A stretch of DNA of 64,000 nucleotides, taken from contig NZ_QLMG01000024.1 in assembly GCF_003259905.1 (NCBI RefSeq), forward strand, positions 1-64,000, in the 5' to 3' direction. The stretch is from Salipiger aestuarii. Its GTDB lineage: Bacteria > Pseudomonadota > Alphaproteobacteria > Rhodobacterales > Rhodobacteraceae. Each line of letters opens with the position of its first letter. The first letter of the stretch is position 1. The notes below the pieces were generated by a model. The model made no database searches, was not told where the DNA came from, and worked only from the letters and a program-made list of their open reading frames with translations. Of this stretch, positions 55,274 to 62,898 are shown in pieces. The position numbers and the translations under genes are program-made.

Positions 55274-57865
55274 ATGGCACCCGCCGAAGGCCGTCCGGCC
55301 CCCACTCCCCAAGTGGATCTGACCAATTGCGACCGTGAGCCGATCCACCGGCTGGGACGGGTGCAATCTTATGGGGCGCTTGTCGCCGTATCGGCGGACC
55401 TGATCGTGCAGCACGCGTCGGAAAACCTGGGCGACATCCTTGGGGTGAGCCAGGAGGCGGCGCTTGGCCGTCCCCTGACCGATCTGATCGTGTCGGACGG
55501 GTTCCAGCGCATCCGGCAGGCGCTGCGCGGCCTGCGCGACCCCGACGGGGTGGCGCGGCTGTTCGGCGTGGCAATGCAGGCCAACGGGCGCGCTTTTGAC
55601 GTGTCGGTGCATGGCTCTGGCAATCGCCTGATCATCGAGTTCGAACCCAAGGCTGAAACCCGCGGGCGCGATGTGCTGCTGGATGTCTATCCGCATATCG
55701 CCGCCCTGCGCCACGCGGGCAGCCTTGCGGATCTGGCCCGTGACGCCGCGCGCGCGCTGCGCGAGATGTCGGGCTTTGGCAGCGTGATGGTCTATCAGTT
55801 CCAGCCCGACGCGTCGGGCAAGGTCATCGCCGAAAGCCGCGCCGACGGGCAGCGCAAACATCTGGGGCAGATGTTTCCCGCGTCGGACATTCCCACACAG
55901 GCGCGGGCGCTGTACATGCGCGCGCTGCTGCGGCTGATCGCGGACGTGGACGATACGGGCAGCCCGATCTCGCCCCCTGGCGCGATCGACGGCGCGCCCA
56001 TCGACCTGTCGCTGGCGGCCACCAGGTCGGTATCGCCCATCCACCTGGAATATCTGAGAAACATGGGCGTGCGCGCGTCGATGTCGGTGTCGATCATGAA
56101 GGACGGCGCCCTATGGGGGCTGTTCGCCTGTCACCACGAAACCCCGCGCTATATCGACTATGAACGCCGCACCGCGATCGAAATGTTTGCCCATATGTTC
56201 AGCTACGAGCTGACCCGCCACGAGACGGCGCAGCGCAAGGTCACCCACGAGGCCACCTCGCGGCTTCAGACCCAGCTGATGGCGCAGATGGCCGACGGGC
56301 TTCCCCTGGCGCAAAGCCTGCTGTCGATGTCCGAGGACCTGGCGACCGTCATCCCGCATGACGGGCTGGTGCTGTACGAAAACGGGACATTCAGCGCCAC
56401 CGGCTCGGCCCCGACCGAAGAGGAATTTGGCCGCATCTCGCAGTTTCTGGACAGATCCATCGGGGCGGATGTGTTCCAGACCCATTGTCTGGGCAGGCTG
56501 CATGCGCCCGCGCGCGAATACGAGGCGCGCGTGGCCGGTATTCTTGCGGTCCCCGTATCGAAACGCCCGCGCGACTATCTTGTTCTGACACGGCGCCAGG
56601 TCGAGGCCAGCGTGACCTGGGCGGGCAACCCCGACAAGCCGGTCGAGCTTGGGCCCAACGGCATCCGGCTGACCCCGCGCAAGAGCTTCGAGGCGTGGCG
56701 AGAAACGGTCGTCGGGCAGTGCAAGCCATGGTCCGCGCCCGAAATCCACGCCGCGGAATTGCTGCGTACCGCGCTGCTTGAGGTGTTCCTCAAGGTCACG
56801 GATGCGGCCAATATGGAACGCAAGCGGGCACAGGAACAACAGCAGCTGCTGATTTCCGAGTTGAACCACCGGGTGCGCAACATCCTGAACCTGATGCGCG
56901 GCTTGCTGGCGCAGTCCAAATCCCATGCCACCACGCTGGAAGAGTTCACCGCCAATCTGGACGGGCGCATTCAGGCGCTGGCGCGCGCGCATGACCAGCT
57001 GACCTCCGAGCAATGGGAACCGGCGTCGTTCAAGGATCTGCTGCGCTGCGAATTCGCCGCCTATGCGGCAGGCAAGGCCGAACGGGTTCGCATCATCGGC
57101 CCCGATGCCATGGTGTCGCCCAAGGCCTACACCACGCTGGCGCTGGTGCTGCACGAGATGGCGACCAATTCGGTGAAATACGGGGCGCTGCGCGACGAAA
57201 ACGGCAAGGTCGTCGTGCAGACCTCGGTCGACCGCTCGGGCGGTTTCCTGTTCGACTGGGTCGAACGCGGCGGCCCTCCGGTCAGCGCGCCCAAGCGGCG
57301 CGGTTTCGGCAGCACGATCATCGAAGAGGCAATTCCGCACGAGCTGCGCGGCGACGCCGACATCAGCTACAAGCTGACCGGCGTCGAAGCGCGGTTCCGC
57401 CTGCCCCCGGCCGCGATCACCGGCACGTTCGATGACATTCCGCCCGAACTGGCGCCCGCCCCGGCGACGCCCCCGGACAGGGGCGATTTCCGCCTTCAGG
57501 GCACCGGGCTGGTGCTGGAAGACACGCTGATCATCGCGATGGACGCCGCCAGCATTCTGGAAGACCTGGGCGCAAGCAAGGTCGAGATGCAGTCGTCGGT
57601 GTCGGCCGCTTTGGACTGGGTCGGCACCAACCATCCGGATTTTGCCGTGCTGGACGTCAACCTCGGGGACGAACAGTCGCTGCCGGTGGCCGAGGCGCTG
57701 GCGGTCAGGGGCGTGCCCTTCGTTCTGGCCACAGGTTATGGCGAGGCGGAAGAGCTGGCCCGGATCTATCCGCCCTGCGTGATCGTGCAAAAGCCGTTTT
57801 CCGCGGCATCGCTGGAACAGGCGCTGAGGCAGGCGACAGCTGACCTGGGGCGAGGGCGAAACTGA
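55274..57865 (+). CDS. Bacteriophytochrome hybrid histidine kinase
   Basis: A red/far-red light receptor of 863 residues. The N-terminal PAS domain carries the expected biliverdin-binding Cys19 (LTNCDREPIHRLGRVQSYG). The GAF domain has FPASDIPTQARALYMRALLR, followed by a PHY domain. The kinase is of the HWE/HisKA_2 type: phospho-acceptor His532 in ELNHRVRNILNLMRGL, LALVLHEMATNSVKYGALRD, and FDWVERGGPPV with the W-x-E motif. A C-terminal receiver domain has its Asp794 in AVLDVNLGDE and a Lys in VIVQKPFS. Signal output is probably via phosphotransfer to another protein. Confidence 0.94.
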   Translation: MAPAEGRPAPTPQVDLTNCDREPIHRLGRVQSYGALVAVSADLIVQHASENLGDILGVSQEAALGRPLTDLIVSDGFQRIRQALRGLRDPDGVARLFGVAMQANGRAFDVSVHGSGNRLIIEFEPKAETRGRDVLLDVYPHIAALRHAGSLADLARDAARALREMSGFGSVMVYQFQPDASGKVIAESRADGQRKHLGQMFPASDIPTQARALYMRALLRLIADVDDTGSPISPPGAIDGAPIDLSLAATRSVSPIHLEYLRNMGVRASMSVSIMKDGALWGLFACHHETPRYIDYERRTAIEMFAHMFSYELTRHETAQRKVTHEATSRLQTQLMAQMADGLPLAQSLLSMSEDLATVIPHDGLVLYENGTFSATGSAPTEEEFGRISQFLDRSIGADVFQTHCLGRLHAPAREYEARVAGILAVPVSKRPRDYLVLTRRQVEASVTWAGNPDKPVELGPNGIRLTPRKSFEAWRETVVGQCKPWSAPEIHAAELLRTALLEVFLKVTDAANMERKRAQEQQQLLISELNHRVRNILNLMRGLLAQSKSHATTLEEFTANLDGRIQALARAHDQLTSEQWEPASFKDLLRCEFAAYAAGKAERVRIIGPDAMVSPKAYTTLALVLHEMATNSVKYGALRDENGKVVVQTSVDRSGGFLFDWVERGGPPVSAPKRRGFGSTIIEEAIPHELRGDADISYKLTGVEARFRLPPAAITGTFDDIPPELAPAPATPPDRGDFRLQGTGLVLEDTLIIAMDAASILEDLGASKVEMQSSVSAALDWVGTNHPDFAVLDVNLGDEQSLPVAEALAVRGVPFVLATGYGEAEELARIYPPCVIVQKPFSAASLEQALRQATADLGRGRN

Positions 57866-57924
57866 TTTCACTGGCGGGCCGGATGCTGTACCAAGGGCAC
57901 CGACACCCCTTGGAGACCGTCGCC

Positions 57925-58146
57925 GTGGACAACAACGAGCCCCCCGATGACCGGATCCGCGGTGCGCTGCATGCGCTAAGCAACATGGCCAGCGTCAGCG
58001 CATCCAGCGCCCGGCTTCTGGCGCGCAAATCCGACGATCCGCTGGTGTTGCAGATCACGGAGGGGCTGGAGGCATCGGCCGAGCGGGCGAAAAAGGCGCT
58101 GCTCGATCTCGAAGAGCTTCTTGCGCTGCCCGACCGGTCCGACTGA
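57925..58146 (+). CDS. Small helical protein with H-box-like motif, downstream of the phytochrome
   Basis: I do not recognise this 73-residue protein. A GTG at 57925 with GGAGA upstream gives MDNNEPPDDRIRGALHALSN, then two predicted helices including SARLLARKSDDPLVLQITEG and ASAERAKKALLDLEELLALP. RGALHALSNM, with His16, resembles the H-x-x-x-N phosphorylation box of histidine-kinase dimerisation helices. Encoded 59 bases after the hybrid kinase, it could be a phosphotransfer partner or an inhibitor that mimics the kinase helix. That is inference; a longer form from 57883 is possible. Confidence 0.6.
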   Translation: MDNNEPPDDRIRGALHALSNMASVSASSARLLARKSDDPLVLQITEGLEASAERAKKALLDLEELLALPDRSD

Positions 58147-58150
58147 CCAG

Positions 58151-58189
58151 GCCGATTGGCCAGACCGATTGGCCAGACCGATTGGCTGG
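58151..58189. repeat. 13-bp tandem repeat, three copies
   Basis: GCCGATTGGCCAG, ACCGATTGGCCAG and ACCGATTGGCTGG follow each other without spacing, just after the small protein gene and before a terminator-like palindrome. Each unit contains the CGATTGG/CCAG core. It may be replication slippage or a set of binding sites. Confidence 0.85.
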
Positions 58190-58205
58190 GGCGCCCCGGT
58201 TTTTT
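58188..58205 (+). terminator. Likely terminator between the phytochrome and oxidase operons
   Basis: The palindrome GGGGCGCCCC is followed after two G by six T. The stem is short and loopless as written, so a real hairpin would open the central bases. Position at the end of the phytochrome unit supports a terminator. Confidence 0.45.
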
Positions 58206-58275
58206 CACTTTTTCGGGAACTCTTGCGCGGGCGACCGGTTTGCCTTGAACGGGTCTTCGGGACAGGGCTGAAGCA

Positions 58276-59241
58276 TTGCGCAACCTCACTTTACTGACTG
58301 TTCCGCTGCTTGCTGGATGCGCGGGGCGGCACAACTGGCTGTCGTCGGCGGGCGCCGAGGCGGACAGGGTCGAGGGGCTGTTCTGGGTGCTGCTGATCGG
58401 CGCGGCCGTTATCTGGTCTGCCGTCATCGGGGCGGCGGTCTATGCCCAACGCCGACAGGTCGACCCCGGACTGGAACATCAGGCGCGCTGGTTCATCGTC
58501 TGGGGCGGAGCGGTGATCCCAACGGTTCTGGTCTGTGCTCTGCTGATCTGGGGACTGGTGATCCTGCGCGACATCACCCCCGACAAGGGCGATCTGACCG
58601 TGCGGGTGGATGGCGAACGCTGGTGGTGGCGGGTGACCTATGACGGCCCCGATGGCGATGTGGTCACCGCCAACGAAATCCGGCTGCCGCTGGACCAGAC
58701 GGCGCTGTTCCGCCTGACGTCGGATGACGTGATCCACAGCTTCTGGGTGCCCGCGATCGGAGGCAAGATGGACATGATTCCGGGCCGCGAAACCACCCTG
58801 GCGCTGACCCCGAATAAGACCGGAAACTGGGGCGGGCTGTGCGCGGAATACTGCGGCGGCGCGCATGCGCTGATGCGCTTTGACACGGTGGTGATGGAGC
58901 CCGATGCCTTTGACGCCTGGCTCGCCGCGGAAGCCGCCCCCGCGCGGGTGGCACCCGACGACCCCGGTTTTGCGGTGTTCCGCGACGAGGGCTGCGGCGC
59001 CTGCCACACCATTCGCGGCACCGACGCCCGAGGTCCGGTCGGCCCCGATCTGACCCATGTGGGCGCGCGCGCCCGGCTTGGCGCCGGCATTTATGCCATG
59101 ACCGCCGACAACATGGCCCGCTGGATCACCGACACCCATGCCATGAAGCCCGACGCCGACATGCCCCCCTACCCCGACCTGAGCGGCGCCCGGCTGGAGG
59201 CGCTGGTGACTTTTCTTCTTAGCCTGGATCACGCCGAATGA
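58276..59241 (+). CDS. Cytochrome c oxidase subunit II with fused cytochrome c domain
   Basis: This 321-residue subunit takes electrons into the oxidase through the binuclear CuA centre. It begins with a TTG codon and a lipoprotein-like signal (LTVPLLAGCAGRHNW), then two membrane helices. The CuA site reads CAEYCGGAHALM, with the upstream His in DDVIHSFWVPAIGGKMDMIP. A class I cytochrome c domain follows (DEGCGACHTIRGTD), as in caa3-type oxidases, with its Met ligand probably in DADMPPYPDL. The stop overlaps the subunit I gene by four bases. Confidence 0.94.
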   Translation: MRNLTLLTVPLLAGCAGRHNWLSSAGAEADRVEGLFWVLLIGAAVIWSAVIGAAVYAQRRQVDPGLEHQARWFIVWGGAVIPTVLVCALLIWGLVILRDITPDKGDLTVRVDGERWWWRVTYDGPDGDVVTANEIRLPLDQTALFRLTSDDVIHSFWVPAIGGKMDMIPGRETTLALTPNKTGNWGGLCAEYCGGAHALMRFDTVVMEPDAFDAWLAAEAAPARVAPDDPGFAVFRDEGCGACHTIRGTDARGPVGPDLTHVGARARLGAGIYAMTADNMARWITDTHAMKPDADMPPYPDLSGARLEALVTFLLSLDHAE

Positions 59242-61793
59242 CGCAAGAGATCGACCTGTCCAAACTGCCCCCGCCCGCGCCCTATGACGAAGCGCGCGAC
59301 AAGGCGCAGCGGTCGCGGCTGGCCAAGGCTTGGCAAGGGCCGCCGGGATGGAAGATCGTCAGCGCGGTCAACAATTCCTTCATCGGCAAGTGGTATCTGC
59401 TGACGTCGTTTGCGTTCTTCGTGTTCGCGGGCATTCTGGCGCTGATGATCCGGGTGCAACTGGCGGCGCCGAACAACGATCTGTTCGGCCAGCAGCTGTA
59501 CAACCAGCTTTTCACGCTGCACGGCACGGCGATGATGTTCCTGTTCGCTGTGCCGATCTTCGAGGCCGTGGCGATTCTGGTGCTCCCGGAAATCCTGGGC
59601 GCACGCGATCTGCCCTTTCCCCGGTTAAGCGCCTTTGGCTACTGGTGTTTCCTGATCGGGGGCGTGTTCGTCTGCGGGTCGATCCTGTTCGGGGTGGCGC
59701 CCGATGGCGGCTGGTTCATGTACACGCCGCTGTCGTCGAACGAGGAATACAGCGGCCTTGGCGCCGACATCTGGCTGCTGGGGCTGTCGTTCATCGAGGT
59801 ATCCAGCATCGCCGCCGCGGTCGAGCTGATCGTCGGCGTGCTGAAATGCCGCCCGCCGGGGATGCGGCTGAACCTGATGCCGCTGTATTGCTGGTATGTA
59901 CTGGTCGTCGCGGGGATGATCCTCTTCGCCTTTCCGCCGCTGATCGCGGGGGATCTGTTGCTGGAAATGGAGCGCGCCTTCGGCTGGGCGTTCTTTGACG
60001 TCGACCGGGGCGGGGACCCCCTGCTGTGGCAGCACCTGTTCTGGATCTTCGGCCACCCCGAGGTCTATATCATTTTTCTGCCGTCGATCGCGCTGATCGC
60101 GACCATGCTTCCAACCTTCGCGGGCCGGCCCATGGTGGGGCATTCCTGGATTGTGCTGTCGGCCATCGGCGTGGCATTCCTGAGCTTCGGTCTGTGGGTG
60201 CATCACATGTTCACCACGGGGCTGCCGGAAATCTCGCTAGGTTTCTTTTCGGCGGCGTCCGAGGCAGTGGCGGTGCCCACGGGCATCCAGATCTTTTGTT
60301 TCATCGCGACCATGCTGGTCAGCAAGGTGCGCCCCAGCGTGCCGATGCTGTTCGCCGGCGGCGCGCTGGCGATCTTTGTTTTTGGCGGGCTGACCGGGGT
60401 AATGGTGGCGCTGGTGCCCTTCGACTGGCAGGCGCATGACAGCTATTTCGTCGTGGCCCACCTGCACTACACGTTGATCGGGGGGATGTTGTTCCCGCTG
60501 ATGGCGGGGGTCTGCTACTGGTATCCGTTCGTGACGCAAAAGGCGATGAACGCACGGGCGTCCCGCTGGGCGTTCTGGCTGATGTTCGGCGGGTTCAACC
60601 TGGCGTTCCTGCCGATGCACTGGACCGGCATCATGGGGATGCCGCGCCGGGTCTGGACCTACGACCTGACCGACGGCTGGGCGGTGCTGAACATGGTCTC
60701 GACCGTGGGCGCGTTCGTCTTTGCCACCGGATTCGCGGTGCTGGCGATCAACGTGCTGTGGCCGCGCGGCAAGGCCCCGTTCGTCGCGCGCAACCTGTGG
60801 AACGCCGGGACAATGGAATGGGCGGCAGAGGTGCCGGGCAAGCCGTGGGGTGTGCGGTCGATCCCCTATATCCACACCCGCTATCCGCTGTGGGAACAGC
60901 CGGGCCTGGTGGACGGAATAGATCGCGGCGAATGGTTCCTGCCGGACGCCGCCGAGGGCAAGCGCGAGCTGATCGTGACCGACATTCTGGATGCGCGGCC
61001 GCTGCATGTGCAACGGGTCGGAGGCCCGACCTTTCTGACGCTCGGCTCGGCGTTCTGCCTTGGCGCGGTGTTCATTCTTGCAACCTATCATCTGTGGGCG
61101 CTGGCGCTGGCCTTTGGCGCGGGCTTTGTCGGCTTCACGCTGTGGTGGCTGTGGACCGGCACGTCCGAGATACCCGAGCGCCCGCACAAGGACGCCGGGC
61201 GCGGTCTGACCCTGCCGACCTATGCCCAGGGCAACCGCTCTCCCGGCTGGTGGGCGGTGTTCATCACCATGACCGGCGACATGACCGCGTTCATGGGGCT
61301 GGTGTTCAGCTATTTCTTCTACTGGACGGCGCTGCCCGATTTCCCGCCTGCGGCGTCGCAACTGCCCGCCTTCGGGGGGCTGCTGGCGGGGTTGGCGGCG
61401 CTGATCGCGGCCTGGCTGATGACGGTGGCGGCGCGCAGCCTGCTGGGCCAGGGCGCGCGCCGGGCCGCGATGGCGCTGCTGGTCGGGTCGGTGCCGGTGG
61501 CGGCCGCGGGTCTGGGCGGCTGGGCCTGGGCGGCCTGGGCGGTGGGGCTGGACCCCACATCGCATAGTTTCGACGCGATGGTGTGGATGCTGATCCTGTG
61601 GATGGGGCTGCATCTGATCCCGAACGCGATCATGCAGATCTATGTCGCGGCGCGGATTTGGGCGGACATCTGCAACCCGGAATACCGCGCGGATCTGATG
61701 AACCTGACGCTGTTCGGCCATTTCCTTGCGCTGACGGCCATCGTGATCTTTGCACTGCTGGCGGTGTTCCCGTTGATGATGGGGGCGGCATGA
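59238..61793 (+). CDS. Cytochrome c oxidase subunit I-III fusion
   Basis: An 851-residue heme-copper oxidase core. Subunit I features are present: TLHGTAMMFLFAVP (heme a His), WIFGHPEVYIIFLPS (CuB His, the cross-linked Tyr and the D-channel Glu), WVHHMFTTG (CuB His322-His323) and VVAHLHYTLIGGM (heme ligands). Residue 351 is Gln (PTGIQIF), where A-type oxidases carry the K-channel Lys (PTGIKIF). From about residue 660 (WWAVFITMTGDMTAFMGLVF) the chain is subunit III-like. It pumps protons while reducing oxygen. Overlaps join it to both neighbours. Confidence 0.93.
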   Translation: MTQEIDLSKLPPPAPYDEARDKAQRSRLAKAWQGPPGWKIVSAVNNSFIGKWYLLTSFAFFVFAGILALMIRVQLAAPNNDLFGQQLYNQLFTLHGTAMMFLFAVPIFEAVAILVLPEILGARDLPFPRLSAFGYWCFLIGGVFVCGSILFGVAPDGGWFMYTPLSSNEEYSGLGADIWLLGLSFIEVSSIAAAVELIVGVLKCRPPGMRLNLMPLYCWYVLVVAGMILFAFPPLIAGDLLLEMERAFGWAFFDVDRGGDPLLWQHLFWIFGHPEVYIIFLPSIALIATMLPTFAGRPMVGHSWIVLSAIGVAFLSFGLWVHHMFTTGLPEISLGFFSAASEAVAVPTGIQIFCFIATMLVSKVRPSVPMLFAGGALAIFVFGGLTGVMVALVPFDWQAHDSYFVVAHLHYTLIGGMLFPLMAGVCYWYPFVTQKAMNARASRWAFWLMFGGFNLAFLPMHWTGIMGMPRRVWTYDLTDGWAVLNMVSTVGAFVFATGFAVLAINVLWPRGKAPFVARNLWNAGTMEWAAEVPGKPWGVRSIPYIHTRYPLWEQPGLVDGIDRGEWFLPDAAEGKRELIVTDILDARPLHVQRVGGPTFLTLGSAFCLGAVFILATYHLWALALAFGAGFVGFTLWWLWTGTSEIPERPHKDAGRGLTLPTYAQGNRSPGWWAVFITMTGDMTAFMGLVFSYFFYWTALPDFPPAASQLPAFGGLLAGLAALIAAWLMTVAARSLLGQGARRAAMALLVGSVPVAAAGLGGWAWAAWAVGLDPTSHSFDAMVWMLILWMGLHLIPNAIMQIYVAARIWADICNPEYRADLMNLTLFGHFLALTAIVIFALLAVFPLMMGAA

Positions 61794-62206
61794 GGTACGA
61801 ATCCGACAAACAGCCAAGCCGGTTCGGACCTCCGGGGTATGCGCCCCGCGTGATCGACCAGGGCTCGGTCTGGATCATGGTGGCGGCACCGACGCTCTGG
61901 GCGCTGCATTTCGTCGCAAGCTATGTGGTGGCGGCCGTCTGGTGCGCCAGGATCGGGCCGTCGCTGACCGAACCGCGCTGGATCATCGCCGGGATGGCGG
62001 TGGTCTGTGTCGCGCTGATCGTCTGGCTAGCGACGCAGGCGGTGCGGCGCTACGGCGGAGTGTTCGTGATCTTCGAAGAGATCACCGAAAGTTCCGAACG
62101 GGGCCGCGACAAGTTCATCGGTCATGTGTCGCTGCTGCTGTGCATTCTGTCGGGGGTGGCGATCGCGTTCACGGTGATCCCCGGTTTCGTGTTCGGGTCG
62201 TGCTGA
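61790..62206 (+). CDS. Small membrane protein of the oxidase operon
   Basis: The 138-residue protein has three to four hydrophobic helices (for example WIMVAAPTLWALHFVASYVV and IIAGMAVVCVALIVWLATQA, ending SLLLCILSGVAIAFTVIPGF). It overlaps the subunit I-III stop by four bases and the CtaG-like start by one. I recognise it only as a type often found in operons for this oxidase class, where a subunit IV or assembly role is plausible. No catalytic motif is visible. Confidence 0.75.
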   Translation: MRYESDKQPSRFGPPGYAPRVIDQGSVWIMVAAPTLWALHFVASYVVAAVWCARIGPSLTEPRWIIAGMAVVCVALIVWLATQAVRRYGGVFVIFEEITESSERGRDKFIGHVSLLLCILSGVAIAFTVIPGFVFGSC

Positions 62207-62301
62207 TGGCGCGCAAGAACACGGCGCTGATGGCGCGCAAGAACACGGTGCTGCGGGCACGCAAAAACACGGCGCTGATGGCGCACGAGAAAGCCGGGCT
62301 G
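62206..62301 (+). repeat. 24-bp in-frame tandem repeat at the ctaG-like start
   Basis: Four consecutive 24-base units begin at 62206, 62230, 62254 and 62278. Units one and two differ by one base, unit three by a few, unit four is diverged. Units one, two and four each begin with ATG, so the array offers several in-phase start codons. Confidence 0.9.
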
Positions 62302-62898
62302 ATGACTGGCGCGGGAAATCCCGTGTCGATGCGGCGCGGCATCGCGGTCGCGCTGCTGGCCCTGCTGTGGGTCGGGCCCCTGCCGGATCTGGCGACCGGG
62401 TCGATGGTGCTGCACATGGTGCTGCATCTTGGCGTCACGGCGCTGGTGCCCGCGCTGTGGGCGCCGCGTCTGCCGATGCCTGCGGGGGCCATGGCTCTGG
62501 CGCTTGGCGCGATTGCCGAGATGGTTGCGGTCTGGGGCTGGCACCTGCCGGGGCCGCATATGTGGGCGCGGCTCGACGGGGTCGGGTTCGCGCTGGAGCA
62601 GGCTTCTTTTCTTGGGGCGGGGATGGTTCTGTGGGCCGCCGCGCGCAGCGCCGGAGCCTTCGGTGGCGCGCTGGTGCTTCTGGCCACGACCATGCACATG
62701 ACGTTGCTGGGCGCGCTGATCGGCCTCAGCCCACGGGATCTTTACGGCGGGATCTGCGCGGGGCACCTGGGGCTGAGCGCGCTTCAGGAACAGCAGGTCG
62801 CGGGCGCCCTGATGGCGGGCGCGGGCGGCGCGATCTACCTTCTGGCCGCGCTGGCGCGACTGGCGCGCGCGTTGCGTTTGACGGAGGTACGGGCATGA
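62206..62898 (+). CDS. CtaG-like cytochrome c oxidase assembly factor with repeated N-terminus
   Basis: A multi-pass protein of 230 residues resembling the caa3_CtaG family, which assists copper-centre assembly. Conserved spots are MVLHMVLHLGVTALVPALWA, WGWHLPGPHMWARLD and TTMHMTLLGALIGLSPRDLY. Its first 32 codons are three near-identical 8-residue units (MARKNTAL, MARKNTVL, RARKNTAL) and a diverged fourth (MAHEKAGL). The true start may be any of several ATGs in the repeat, or MRRGIAVALLALLWVG. The 3' end overlaps the cytochrome gene by four bases. Confidence 0.83.
   Translation: MARKNTALMARKNTVLRARKNTALMAHEKAGLMTGAGNPVSMRRGIAVALLALLWVGPLPDLATGSMVLHMVLHLGVTALVPALWAPRLPMPAGAMALALGAIAEMVAVWGWHLPGPHMWARLDGVGFALEQASFLGAGMVLWAAARSAGAFGGALVLLATTMHMTLLGALIGLSPRDLYGGICAGHLGLSALQEQQVAGALMAGAGGAIYLLAALARLARALRLTEVRA

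Noticed and set aside
58151-58189. CRISPR-like array
   Set aside because: Units are 13 bases, directly adjacent, with no spacers and no cas genes nearby.
60237-61817. 526-codon minus-strand frame opposite the oxidase subunit
   Set aside because: His/Arg/Gln-rich and motif-free; antisense of membrane helices.
62206-62301. CRISPR or recombination-site array at the ctaG-like start
   Set aside because: Units are 24 bases, in frame, without spacers, and encode a repeated peptide.
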